Shown here one piece after another: positions 1 to 9,477 of a stretch of 64,000 nucleotides of DNA. The stretch's first letter is position 1, and every line of letters begins with the position of its first letter. Source of the stretch: Gaeumannomyces sp. JS-464 (taxonomy: Eukaryota; Ascomycota; Sordariomycetes; Magnaporthales; Magnaporthaceae); the NCBI GenBank assembly GCA_002197995.1, contig NGZR01000001.1:3100001-3164000 (forward strand). Direction: 5' to 3'. The translations under genes were made by a program, and so were the position numbers. The notes beneath the pieces were generated by a model. The model worked only from the letters and a program-made list of their open reading frames with translations. It did not search any database and was not told the origin of the DNA.

Positions 1-539
1 CAACCGCTATCGCCGCTGTTAACCTTACGGCTAATACCGTTATCGTCGTTATTCCAGCCATTCCTATCGCCGCTGCCACCCCCGCCACCCCTGCCGTCGC
101 TTCCGCCGTTATAGCAAACCCGACAGGCCCGCCAGCCTCGAAAGGCGTGGCCCGTACGGCCGACAAGGAAAGGCACCTTGCTAAAAAACTTAAGGTTAGT
201 TTTAACAACCAATACGAAGTATTAGCGGATATGGAACTGGACCTCCCCAAGCCCGAAAGGGTTATCGAAATAACCGAAAACCTTTCGGAGGAAACCGACG
301 GTACCGCCGGCTAACAACCGCAGGGCCAAAGCCTTTAATACATTAACGCCGCTTTTACGTATACCAGCAGCCAACCGGATATAACAAACGCATGGCAATA
401 AGGCCCGGCGCCCGGGGTTTCGCCCCGAACGCCGTGCTTTAACCGCCGCCTAAACGAACGTTCGACGTAGCTGGGAAGCGGGGGCTATTTTACTTTAACT
501 ATTTTAAAGCTAAAATATTAACGTGGTACTAATGCAGGA

Positions 540-1100
540 GCCTTTTTAGCGCGTGGAAAGGGAAGCTTATGCTTTACACCCACCCGTTGTACGAGCTATT
601 TACCTCGGTGGATAGCTGGCACGACTATTAAACTAAACCTAAGGTAATAACCTACGTGCGGAAAAACCCGGGGCTTCGGCCGGTAGCGGACCGGCCGGCA
701 AGCAACACCCGGGATATCCTTTAGCTTACCGTCGCCGGGTGCACCTTTGTTAACGTATATAGGCTTTTAAAAAACCCTTCGGAACCTTCGTTAAATTTTT
801 TGCTACGTTAGCGCCCAACGGCAAAATGCATTATAGCTGGGGACTTTAACGCAAGGTTTTCGGCGTGGGATTCGGTTAGGGGTAATAGGAATAAAAGCTA
901 AAATATAGCCTAATAGGCTAATACTTATAACCTTTTTTTACTTACCGACCCAGGTTAACCTACGCATAACGATAAGAGCGTTTTAAATTTTACCTTTTTT
1001 AACACCCTTTTGGTAACAGCGGAAATCGACGTTTTGCTAGCAACCGATTCGAACCACCGCTTAATACGGATCGAAGTTCCTAACCGTAATAACTCCGTTC
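540..1100 (+). pseudogene. LINE endonuclease domain remnant
   Basis: The segment translates with interruptions into the endonuclease/exonuclease/phosphatase fold used by LINEs. The clearest block is GDFNA at 839-853 followed by W-D-S at 865-873, the metal-binding 'GDFN...WD' signature. TAA and TAG codons interrupt the frame several times. Confidence 0.7.
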
Positions 1101-1873
1101 CGGATTGCCGGCGTATTACGCTACCAAACGATAAACTACCGTTTTTCGCACACGCGGTAATAACGGGGGCCGGTAGTTTACCGCCATTTATAAATCCATG
1201 CACGGCGGATTATTTGGATAAAGCGGCCGAAGCATTAATAAACCTGTTAAAAAATGCGTTAATGGCTTTCGGCTAAGGGCCGAAAGCTAAAAAAAAAAGG
1301 CTAACTTTAATGGAACGAAAAATGCGCTAACGCACAACGGGACTTTGCAAAAGCCATGGCAAATGGGGGGCTTTTTACGGCCGAAGCCCGTGTTTTAAAA
1401 GCAACGATCCGGGCGGCTAAAAAACAGCATTGGGCTAGCGTGCTAAAAGAAGTGGATTTTTTAACAGCGTTATACCGGGCTGTAAAATGGCATAAACTTA
1501 CACCGGTTATACGGCTCCCCCCGTTAAATATCGACGGGGAGGTAATAATAGCCTCGGGGGATAAAGCGGAAGTATTAGGCCGTAAAATCTTTTGTAAGTT
1601 TACGGCGGAGGACGACTTACAAAAGAACCCGTTATAATAAAAGCTTTTTAAATAACCGCATAACTCTCGTAGGACCCCCACGTCCTTTTAAAGGAATGCC
1701 GGAAATTTACCGTCGGTACGGCAAATACGGCCCCGGGCGTTAATTTTTTAACTGTTAAGCTGCTTACAACGGTATAGCCGGCAATAGGAAAGTACGTTAA
1801 AGCCTTTTTTAAAGCCTGCTTTAAAGCCGGGTATTACCCGGGCCTTTTCCGTATAACGGAGGTGGTTATGTTA

Positions 1874-2480
1874 AAAAAACCGAATAAATTGGATATAACG
1901 GACTTAAAATCCTACCGCCCGATAACTTTACTTCCGTGCTTAAAAAAGGGGTTAAAACGTTTGGTAATTTCGCGGATGGCTTTCCTCGCGTTACAATACG
2001 AGCTAATAGCTTCGTAATACCCCGGGGCTACTTCGAAAAAAGCCGCCACCGATTTAACGGCGTGCGTGGCCCACGAGGTAAAACGGGCCTTTTATAAGCA
2101 TAAGTCCGCCGCCCTCGTTATTATGGATGTATAAAAGGCTTTCGACGTTGTACTTCGCCGGAAGCTTTTACGAAGGTTTTTAAACTAAGGCTGGGATTTA
2201 ACGTTAGTACGATAAGTGTTATCGTTTGCAAGAAATAAGGTAGTAAAAGTGCGTTTAAAAAACGCTACGGCACTTTTTTTTCCCCGAACTGCGGGTTACC
2301 CCAAAGGTTACCGGCGTTACCGGTTTTTTTTATGCTTTATATGGCCGAAATCCTACCTAAAGCAAAAGCGGTTAAATACGAATACGCGGATAATATAAGT
2401 ATTTGCGTAACGAATAGCACCCCGGAAAAGTGCTTTCGTAAAGCAAAGGTTACTATAACGGAAATCCTACGTTAGGGTAA
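1874..2480 (+). pseudogene. LINE reverse transcriptase remnant with mutated catalytic box
   Basis: Reverse-transcriptase blocks are readable in order: the SYRPI...L block near 1912, the M-D-V-x-K-A-F-D palm block near 2124-2147 (with a TAA inside), the GLPQ block near 2290, and the catalytic box at 2383-2394. That box reads Y-A-D-N instead of Y-A-D-D, a G-to-A change in the second metal-binding aspartate codon. With the internal stops this makes the enzyme dead. Confidence 0.8.
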
Positions 2481-3229
2481 GGCTAATAAGGTTGCTTTTA
2501 ACCCGGGAAATGCGAGTTTATGCATTTTTTCAAGCGGAAAAACCCCATAACTTTAGCGGTTACGGCGGAAAGTTTTACCATATAACAAAGCTATAAAAGC
2601 TTTACGGTGGTTAAGGGTTTTTTCGACCAAAGGTTTAACTTTAAAACCCACGTTGATAATAAAGCCGTAAAAGCTTAAAGCGTTGCAAATTACTTCCGAA
2701 GGCTTACGAATTCAATAAGAGGGATACCGGCATACTCGGTATATAAAGCCGTTATAACGGTTATAATCCTTACGGCTTTATACGAAGCTAAAGTGTAATA
2801 TAAAGGCAAAACCAAACCACATTTATATAAGCCGGCATAATAGCAAATTATCCGCTAAAACCATTTAATTAAACGGGTTAACAAAGCTTTAAAAGCGTTT
2901 TTCCGGGCAGTGGTACCAGCTTGGAAAACTATACCGATAAACGCTTTACATTACAATCCGGCATTCCCGGCGCCCAAGTGCTTTTGGAATAAGCCCGCTT
3001 TCGTTTTGCGGCCCGTATAAATACGGTACTAGAAAATCACCCTTGTGGCCGCAGCGGCTAAGCCGGCTTTTAACGCCCGAGGGCCTAAAGCAAGCCTGCC
3101 CGGCAAGCATACGACTTCGTTGCAAAAAACGGCCGAACTCCTTCCGGCTTGCACCCGCCCGGCTTACCTCCCTTATAAATATACGGGGTTTACGGCGGCC
3201 ACTTACGAAAAAAAAGCAGCCGCTAAAGC

Positions 3230-3345
3230 ATTTACGGCGTGGTTTCGCACTTTCCCACCTACCGACGTTATAATATATAACGACGGGTTTAAAGCAAAAA
3301 ACGGGGCAATTGGATACGGCTGGGTAATATACCAAGCCGGCTAAC
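3230..3345 (+). pseudogene. LINE RNase H domain remnant
   Basis: The translation contains Y-N-D-G-F-K...N-G-A-I-G-Y-G-W-V-I-Y, matching the first RNase H block (normally Y-S/T-D-G-S) of Tad-like fungal LINE proteins. It ends in TAA at 3342-3344, and recognisable sequence continues beyond the stop. Confidence 0.7.
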
Positions 3346-4115
3346 GCAAACTTTCCAAGCACGGCCGGCTAGCGCATCCCGCGGAAGTATTCGACGGCGA
3401 AGCGGAAGGGGCTCGGATGGGCTTTCGTAAAGCCGTTTGGAATTTTCGCAATTGCATTTTCCACTTGTGCCTCGATAATAATTCAGCGGCTAACGGCTGT
3501 TTAAACACGCTTTTAATAATTTATAAAGGCTTTTAAAAAAATCTATTACTTTATGGATAAATACTAGGTATACGTACGCTGGTCCCCGGGCTATATGGGA
3601 ATCCCTAAAAAACGAAAAGGTAAACGCCGAAGCAAAGTTAAAATCGGCTTTGCCAATACCTTGACATTTTAAACCAACGGTGGCCGGAATAAAGGCTTTA
3701 GCCCGGAAAACAGCCCGGGACGCTCGGAACGCATGGTTTACAAACAACTTTCCAAATCGGTATAAAGCTATAGGCCTCCCACCGGTATTATAACACACGC
3801 CCGAAGCACTGCAATTGCATTGAAAAGTACTACAACGGCTAATAGCCGCACGCACCGGCCACGGGGATTTCGATTGGTACTACCGAAAGTTTTAGCACGA
3901 AAACAATAACCCGTGCCGCTGCGGAAAAAACAAATCCCTTTCCTACTTTATGTTTTACAGGTTGGCTAAAACGGCAAAAAGTAAATGGCCTATAGCGGAC
4001 CCCTCCCCGGCTTCCGACAAGCCCGGATATTGGAAACGGCTTTTTCCAAAGCCCTCCTTTTTTGCTTCGTTCGTCGAAGTAACCAACTATTATATTATCG
4101 CTGGACGATAATAAC

Positions 4116-4683
4116 GGGGCTTAAAAAGCCCGCATATATCTTTTTCCTTGTTTTTCTACACCTTTTACCTTTTTCCTTTATACTACCAGGATTAACAGTA
4201 GGCTCGTTAATCCTCCGCACCTCCGGCGGCTTTGGAGGTCCTTAGGACCTTCCAGCTTAAACCCCGGCCCCACCTTTTATCGGCATACTCGCCGGCCGAA
4301 CGCACTATTACCACCCGCAGCGCTTTACAACGCCTTGGCGTATATACATACGCCTTACCGCCGATCGCCCGCTCACTAACAAAGAGCGCCGGAACGCGGC
4401 CCGACTTCCGTGTGCCTTCAGGTTTAATTCTGCTAGCCGCCGGATAGCAACATGTAGCCTAATGTTTAGCTTAGGTAGCGCTAGCACGTTATATGCCCTT
4501 TAAAAGGCAAGAACTGGTAGATTCCAACTTTACCGACGTTAAATATACTTACTCACTTTCTCACTTTTGCATACTTTGCTCGGTCGTGCGGTTTGTGCAA
4601 ACCGCATCCTTTTATTCGCGGACATGCTATTATAGTAGTAGTCCAAAAACTGCTGTGTGGCCGCCGGATTTGGCAGGGTAATG
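4116..4683. other. Intergenic scarred DNA between the LINE and the LTR element
   Basis: No coding signal was recognised. The stretch has the same TpA-rich, CpA-poor composition as its flanks and probably includes the 3' untranslated part of the LINE. Its last five bases (TAATG, 4679-4683) are the left target duplication of the next element. Confidence 0.5.
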
Positions 4684-4830
4684 TGTAAGGAGTTAGCCCG
4701 TGCGCCGGTGCCTTACTTTACCCACGAAAGCGTTACTTACCGGATTGTCACCTCTTTTTAAAAACACAAACAATATAAAGCTGTTTCCCATTTTTGCAAG
4801 CGGCCTTGCGGCCGCCTTACACCTCCAACA
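4684..4830 (+). repeat. 5' LTR, heavily mutated copy
   Basis: This 147-bp repeat starts TGTAAGG and ends CTCCAACA. Compared with the 3' LTR it has about 20 differences, all transitions towards A/T except one T/A change. The affected C bases precede A, C or T; CpG sites are spared. Confidence 0.9.
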
Positions 4831-4842
4831 GGTTATAAGCCC
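4831..4842 (+). other. Putative primer-binding site of the LTR element
   Basis: GGTTATAAGCCC follows the 5' LTR directly and has the position and GGTTAT start often seen in fungal Copia primer-binding sites. The priming tRNA was not identified, and the site may itself be mutated. Confidence 0.4.
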
Positions 4843-5264
4843 TTAATTCCTATCGGAATAAAGCTATTTACAATCTCTTTTAGCCGGTAGCCGCGTTATT
4901 TTTCGTTATTTTAACCGGTGGCCGCAATCACGTTTTAAAGGCCGGTGGCCGCACAATAACGTCTTCCGGTGAAAGACGTTTCCCGGTGGGAAATATCGCC
5001 CGGTGGGCATTACGTACCATTTACTTTACTGTTACCCGGTGGGCGATAACGGGCCGTTTGCCCTACTTTTTCCTGTAAGCCGCTGCCTTACTTTCCTACT
5101 ACTTTTAAGCCGCTGCCCTACTTTTATCAATTTTTGCTTTACAATAACAATAACGACGGCAATCGCCTATTGCCTACTACCGCCCGAAATGTTTTTTACT
5201 TACAAAAAAGCAATTGTTAAAATACCTGCCTTGCAAAGGCCTTCCAATTTAAAAGCGTGAAAGC

Positions 5265-6096
5265 GCGCCGTTAAAGTGCATTTAATCGCGGGCGGCGCCG
5301 ACGATTATATTAACGATAACCCGCCTTTTTAACCCAACGATCCGGCCGCTTTTAAAGCTTGGAAAGCTAAAAAGGTCTTCGCTTGGTACTTTATTAAGCA
5401 GTTAATTACGGAGGTTACTAACGAGCTCGAGCGATAAGGCTGGAGCTTTAAAACCGACGATTCCGCCCGCGACCTTAAGGCCTTTTGGCTCGCCGTTACC
5501 ATTAAAATCGGCCAAAATACCGACGCCTAACTCGATGGCTTAATGGAAAAGTTCGTTAGCCTCGAGGTATCCAAATATAACGACGTTAAAAAATACACCA
5601 ACCGTTGGCTCGAGCTTAAAAAACAGATGGAGGAAGCTGGCGTTATAATTCCGGACCGTTTTTTCGTTAGTTACCTCGTTAAGGGTCTCCGAAAGCATTA
5701 TCCAGTCGCCGTTACCGTCGCTTTAAGCGCCCACCCAGTGCCCGCCGGCCGCACCCCGATCCAAATTATCCAGGCCGTTATCGAAAACGTGACTACTTTC
5801 GAGTCGGCCGACCTTTCCCTAGCCAATACCAACGCGCTTACCGCTTGCACTAAAAGGAACTGTTTAATGGTTTTTCGCTTACCCCACCACGACGATGCGG
5901 CAGGCACCATACAAAGGGTAACGACGGGTGCTAGCTATTGCACCCTGAGCTGGAGGAGGAATACTACAAGCAAAAGCAGCAGGCCGTTGCACAGGCTACA
6001 GGAACAGGAACGGTTGGAGGAGCTAACCCCCGGGCCGTTGATTATACCTCTAAAGTGCCTGTTGACCGCGGCAGCGCTGGACAGTATGCCATGTAA
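5265..6096 (+). pseudogene. Copia-type gag, disrupted
   Basis: The frame reads as a Copia-type gag (UBN2/retrotran_gag-like) of roughly 275 codons: a helical core with F-W-L-A-V and a long segment L-M-E-K-F-V-S-L...D-V-K-K-Y, then an H-P-E-L-E-E-E-Y tail near 5940-5970 and a Gly-rich end at GQYAM (6079-6093). Three in-frame TAA codons, near 5330, 5437 and 5528, sit where CAA is expected. A frame change near 5870-5930 separates the core from the tail, where a zinc knuckle would lie; only a partial Cys/His pattern is visible there. Product if intact: a nucleic-acid-binding capsid protein. Confidence 0.75.
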
Positions 6097-6182
6097 TCAA
6101 AAGACTTGACACTACGGATATCGGGCTGTTGGTAGCAGTTGCCGGCTGGAGATAGCTTCACTTTTGTGACGCTCTCGTGGTT

Positions 6183-6191
6183 GTAGGGGGG
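6183..6191 (+). other. Putative polypurine tract
   Basis: GTAGGGGGG lies directly against the 3' LTR, as expected for the plus-strand priming site of an LTR element. Confidence 0.5.
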
Positions 6192-6338
6192 TGTGAGGAG
6201 TTGGCCCGTGCGCCGGTGCCCTACTTCACCCACGAGAGCGTCACCCACCGGATTGTCACCTCTCTCTAAGAACACAGACAATACAGAGCTGTTTCCCTCT
6301 TTTGCAGGCGGCCCTGCGGCCGCCCTACACCTCCAACA
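6192..6338 (+). repeat. 3' LTR, nearly unmutated copy
   Basis: This 147-bp repeat starts TGTGAGG and ends CTCCAACA, and is followed by CAATG (6339-6343), the right target duplication. It keeps the C and G bases that the left LTR has lost. Confidence 0.9.
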
Positions 6339-6635
6339 CAATGCCAAGGTTTTTAGCGGCTCTGACGGCAAGCGGGGGAGGGGCCTCATTTCCTCTTGCA
6401 AAACAGGGTTGCGTCCAATGCAACATGTGTCCACGCGATGGCTTCGGTCCCACATTTTCACAAGGTAAGCGAGCTCCGATACCACTCTCGCGAGGCATGC
6501 GACGGGAAAATGGGTACCGAGCGTATGGGGTAGAACTCGAGTACAAAATGAGAACGCGTTCCGTTGGTCTGGCGACGAACCCCGTCGAGATTCTCCCGAG
6601 CTTGGGCTGTGCTCGCGATCGCCCGCCCAGTCGTC

Positions 6636-8078
6636 ATGTCCCGCCGTCTTGTCTGGTCTCTGCTCAGCCTTGCGGGATCGGCCTCCGCCGATCTCAGCGT
6701 TTCCATTTCAACCACACAATGGGGTGTCTGGGAGGGCTGGGGCACTTCGTTGGCCTGGTGGGCTGTGGCTTTTGGGCAGCGCGACGACCTCGCTGATCTT
6801 TTCTTCTCGCGGAAGATGGTCGGCTTCAACGGCCAGACGGCGCCTGGCCTCGGCCTCAACATCGTGCGCTACAATGTCGGCGCCTCCAGCACCAAGCCCG
6901 CCAACGGAGAATCCATGGCGCTTTCGTCCACAATGAACCCCTCGCGCCTGGTCGAGGGCTACTGGCTCGACTGGAACAGTCAAGACCCCAGCTCGGCGAG
7001 CTGGAACTGGTTCGCCGACTCCAACCAGCGCAACATGATGTGGAAGGCCCGCGACCGCGGCGCCAACGTCTTTGAGCTCTTCTCCAACTCGCCGATGTGG
7101 TGGATGCTCTATTCACACAATCCAGGCGGCTCCGACGACGGCAAGAGCGACAACCTGCAGTCGTGGAACTACCAGGCTTTTGCCGTCTACCTGGCGACGG
7201 TTTCCAAGTACGCCCTGGATCAATGGGGAATCAACTTCCAGTCGGTCGAGCCTTTCAACGAGCCCTCGGCCGCGTGGTGGAATGGTAAAACGGGAACTCA
7301 AGAGGGCTGCCACTTCGACGTCAAGACACAGGCCACCGTGATCAGCCTGCTGCGCACTGAACTTGACAAGCGCGGGCTCCGCGGCCAGATGATTGCCGCG
7401 TCGGACGAGAACACATACGACGGCGCGACGGCGACCTTCAAGTCCCTCGTCTCGGCGGGCGCCGCGGGCGCCATCGGACGTGTCAACGTGCACGGCTATC
7501 AGTACGGCGGCGGCGACCGGCAAAAGCTATACCAGGCGTCCACGGGCGCGGGCAAGCGACTTTGGCAATCGGAATACGGGAAGGGGGATAACTCCGGCGC
7601 GGACCTGGTGAGCAACCTGATACTCGACTTCCGGTGGCTGCATCCGACCGCCTGGGTTTATTGGCAGGCCGTCGACGGAGGCGGCTGGGGCCTTGTCGAC
7701 GGCGATAACAACTCGAAGCGGCTGGGCGCCGTCAGCCAAAAGCACTACCTCCTCGCCCTTTTCACGCGCCACATCCGGCCCGGTATGATAATCCTGGATG
7801 GCGGCGGGGACTACGTTGTGGCGGCCTACGACGCGGCCGCCCGCAAGCTCGTCATCGTTGCCGTCAACTGGCTGGAGGCACAGTATCTCAATTTTTCTTT
7901 GTCTCGCTTCAGTCGGCCCGGCTCCGACGGCGCCCTGGTGCCCCGCTGGAGCACCATGATAGGCAACGGAGAGCAGTACGCCCAGTATAACGACACGCGC
8001 ATCGTCGGCGACAGATTCTGGTCTTATTTCCAGAAAAATCAGGTGCAAACCTTCGAGATAAGCGATGTTTCATTGTAG
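6636..8078 (+). CDS. Secreted GH30 endo-beta-1,6-galactanase-like hydrolase
   Basis: The intact single-exon product of 480 aa is a glycoside hydrolase of family GH30, closest in feel to fungal endo-beta-1,6-galactanases that cut the side chains of plant arabinogalactan proteins. The ATG at 6636 was chosen because it opens a clear signal peptide (about residues 1-18, ending A-S-A before D-L-S-V); the open frame upstream lacks an ATG. The (beta/alpha)8 domain starts at once with T-Q-W-G-V-W-E-G-W-G. The acid/base is probably Glu209 in V-E-P-F-N-E-P, and the nucleophile Glu313 in L-W-Q-S-E-Y-G. The small beta domain closes the protein. GH30 xylanases or glucanases are alternatives, but the EPFNEP and QSEYG context favours galactanase. 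It starts about 300 bp from the LTR element. Confidence 0.88.
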   Translation: MSRRLVWSLLSLAGSASADLSVSISTTQWGVWEGWGTSLAWWAVAFGQRDDLADLFFSRKMVGFNGQTAPGLGLNIVRYNVGASSTKPANGESMALSSTMNPSRLVEGYWLDWNSQDPSSASWNWFADSNQRNMMWKARDRGANVFELFSNSPMWWMLYSHNPGGSDDGKSDNLQSWNYQAFAVYLATVSKYALDQWGINFQSVEPFNEPSAAWWNGKTGTQEGCHFDVKTQATVISLLRTELDKRGLRGQMIAASDENTYDGATATFKSLVSAGAAGAIGRVNVHGYQYGGGDRQKLYQASTGAGKRLWQSEYGKGDNSGADLVSNLILDFRWLHPTAWVYWQAVDGGGWGLVDGDNNSKRLGAVSQKHYLLALFTRHIRPGMIILDGGGDYVVAAYDAAARKLVIVAVNWLEAQYLNFSLSRFSRPGSDGALVPRWSTMIGNGEQYAQYNDTRIVGDRFWSYFQKNQVQTFEISDVSL

Positions 8079-8329
8079 GAGGTTGCTGAGCCTTTATTTT
8101 TAATTTTTATGTTTTTATATTTTTATTTATTTATTTATTTATCAAAAATTGGTGGTTGCGGCATACAATCCAGATACGCCCAAGTACACCAGGCATACTC
8201 AAAAGAAAGCATCCTATCTAGCAATTTGTCCGGATATCTTTCCAACTGCAGCCAGACACCAACTGTGTAGCCGACCCCTGTGAAGTAGTGATATTTCCGA
8301 CACATACACACATCACTGCCCGTCCATCT

Positions 8330-9477
8330 CAGTTCCACTGCTTGGAGAGCAGTCTCCTCCTTCTTCAGATCCGTATAGCCAATGCTGCTCGTCCACAATC
8401 CAATAGTTTGGGCTTATCCCGGGACTCGGCGCTGGTCTCCAACAGCGCCGGTCCCGTCAAAGTAAAGATCCTTGGGATACTGGCCATATGGGGCTTTCTC
8501 GGAAAAGGCGGCATTGAGGAGGTCAGTTCGCCGATTTCTCCGTTGCTCCGCATCAGGGGGTTCTCCGAAGAGAAGGCCATGATGGGAGAGTGAGGAGCGG
8601 AATAAGGATTCGAGCGATGAAGAATCTGTAGTAGAAGCTCCCGCGCTTCAGAATCATGGTCGCATGGCGCCAGGGTCAACTCCCAGGATCGATATCTTGG
8701 CGAGAGCTGAATCCGCGTCCAGGCGAGATTGCAGCTCGTGGCTGTGGATTCAGGAACGTCAGCGCTGCTCTCTGCGAAAGGGAGTTTGACGACTCACATC
8801 ATCATGATCTGGCACAGCTTGCTGCGCCATATCGCCTCAGGCCAACCTCGGTGCTGAACTTCCCTTTGGCAAGTTCCTCCGCGCCTGGAAACAGTACCTT
8901 CCAACGGTCCTCCTTGTATATGCCCATCGATTCGTTGCGACTGTCATATGTGCTGGGCGGAGCAAATCGCCATTAGCGTGGAAATCATCCCCACGGGACG
9001 GAAATACCACAAGACTCACTCGTGCGCATAGCTGCCCACCACCACGATCCTCCCCCTCTCCTTGTCCATGCTCTGCAGCAGCTTGAGTGTAAGAAGCCAG
9101 TGCCCCAGATACGTGGCGTGAAAGGTCATGTCGAGGCCGTCGTTAGAAAAATTCTGTTCAGAATGTTCTTGATACGCGGCATTCTCGATGATGGCTCGAA
9201 TGGGCGGCAGGCGGCCGTCGGCGACGCGTGCGTTGATGTCGTTGGCCACATCACGGGTTGAGGCGATGCTGCCCAGATCCAGGGCGACGACCTCGGTGGT
9301 GTTGGGGGCCCTCTTGGCCTTGTGCGCGTCCAGGATTCCCAGCAGGGTCGTGGCAGTCTCGACCTTGCGGACGGTGAAAAGTAGGTGGTAGTTGGCGTAG
9401 GCTGGCTCCGACAGGAGCTTTTTGGCGATGGTGGACCCGAGCCCGCCGTTTGCGCCGGTGACGATGACGGTGCCCAT
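8330..9477 (-). pseudogene. Decayed short-chain dehydrogenase (retinol-dehydrogenase-like)
   Basis: The first exon (9477 to about 9018) is intact and encodes a Rossmann domain with T-G-A-N-G-G-L-G near residue 8, a central N-A-A, and V-V-V-G-S-Y at the catalytic Ser strand. A GTGAGT intron follows. The next exon reaches the catalytic R-Y-G-A-S-K-L region only after a 1-nt shift, then another intron, then I-L-G-V-D-P-G-A-M. Further frame changes and a TGA (in R-T-P-stop) separate the C-terminal pieces: A-F-S-E-K-A-P-Y-G near 8530 and S-I-G-Y-T-D-L-K-K near 8370. At least three frame breaks plus stops are more than the single indels seen in neighbouring genes, so this is probably a true relic. 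When intact it would have reduced or oxidised a small lipid or ketone with NAD(P). Confidence 0.7.

Larger units (their letters stand above)
1..4115 (+). mobile_element. RIP-degraded Tad/LINE-like non-LTR retrotransposon, 5' truncated by window edge
   Basis: The plus strand carries, in the order of fungal LINE elements, a remnant of the first ORF (about 130-312, ending in TAA), an apurinic-type endonuclease remnant, a reverse transcriptase, an RNase H domain and a short Cys-rich C-terminus (about 3900-4115). All frames are broken by TAA/TAG codons, many at sites where CAA, CAG or TGG is expected, and the sequence is rich in TpA and poor in CpA/TpG while CpG survives. This fits RIP. No intact ORF remains, so the copy cannot move itself. 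The left end lies outside the window, and I could not identify a poly(A) tail or target duplication at the right end. Confidence 0.8.
4684..6338 (+). mobile_element. Complete gag-only (TR-GAG type) Copia-like LTR element
   Basis: Two 147-bp direct repeats (4684-4830 and 6192-6338) align without gaps, start with TG and end with CA. They are flanked by TAATG on the left and CAATG on the right, a 5-bp target duplication differing by one C-to-T change. The 1,361-bp interior encodes only a Copia-type gag; there is no protease, integrase, reverse transcriptase or RNase H. It is therefore a non-autonomous element that would need proteins from a relative. Almost all LTR differences are C-to-T or G-to-A in the left copy. 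The left part is heavily scarred, while from roughly 5.9 kb rightwards the sequence looks nearly normal. Confidence 0.85.

Noticed and set aside
4684..6338. Two unrelated solo LTRs
   Set aside because: They share a matching 5-bp target duplication and enclose a gag frame with a primer site and polypurine tract, so they belong to one insertion.
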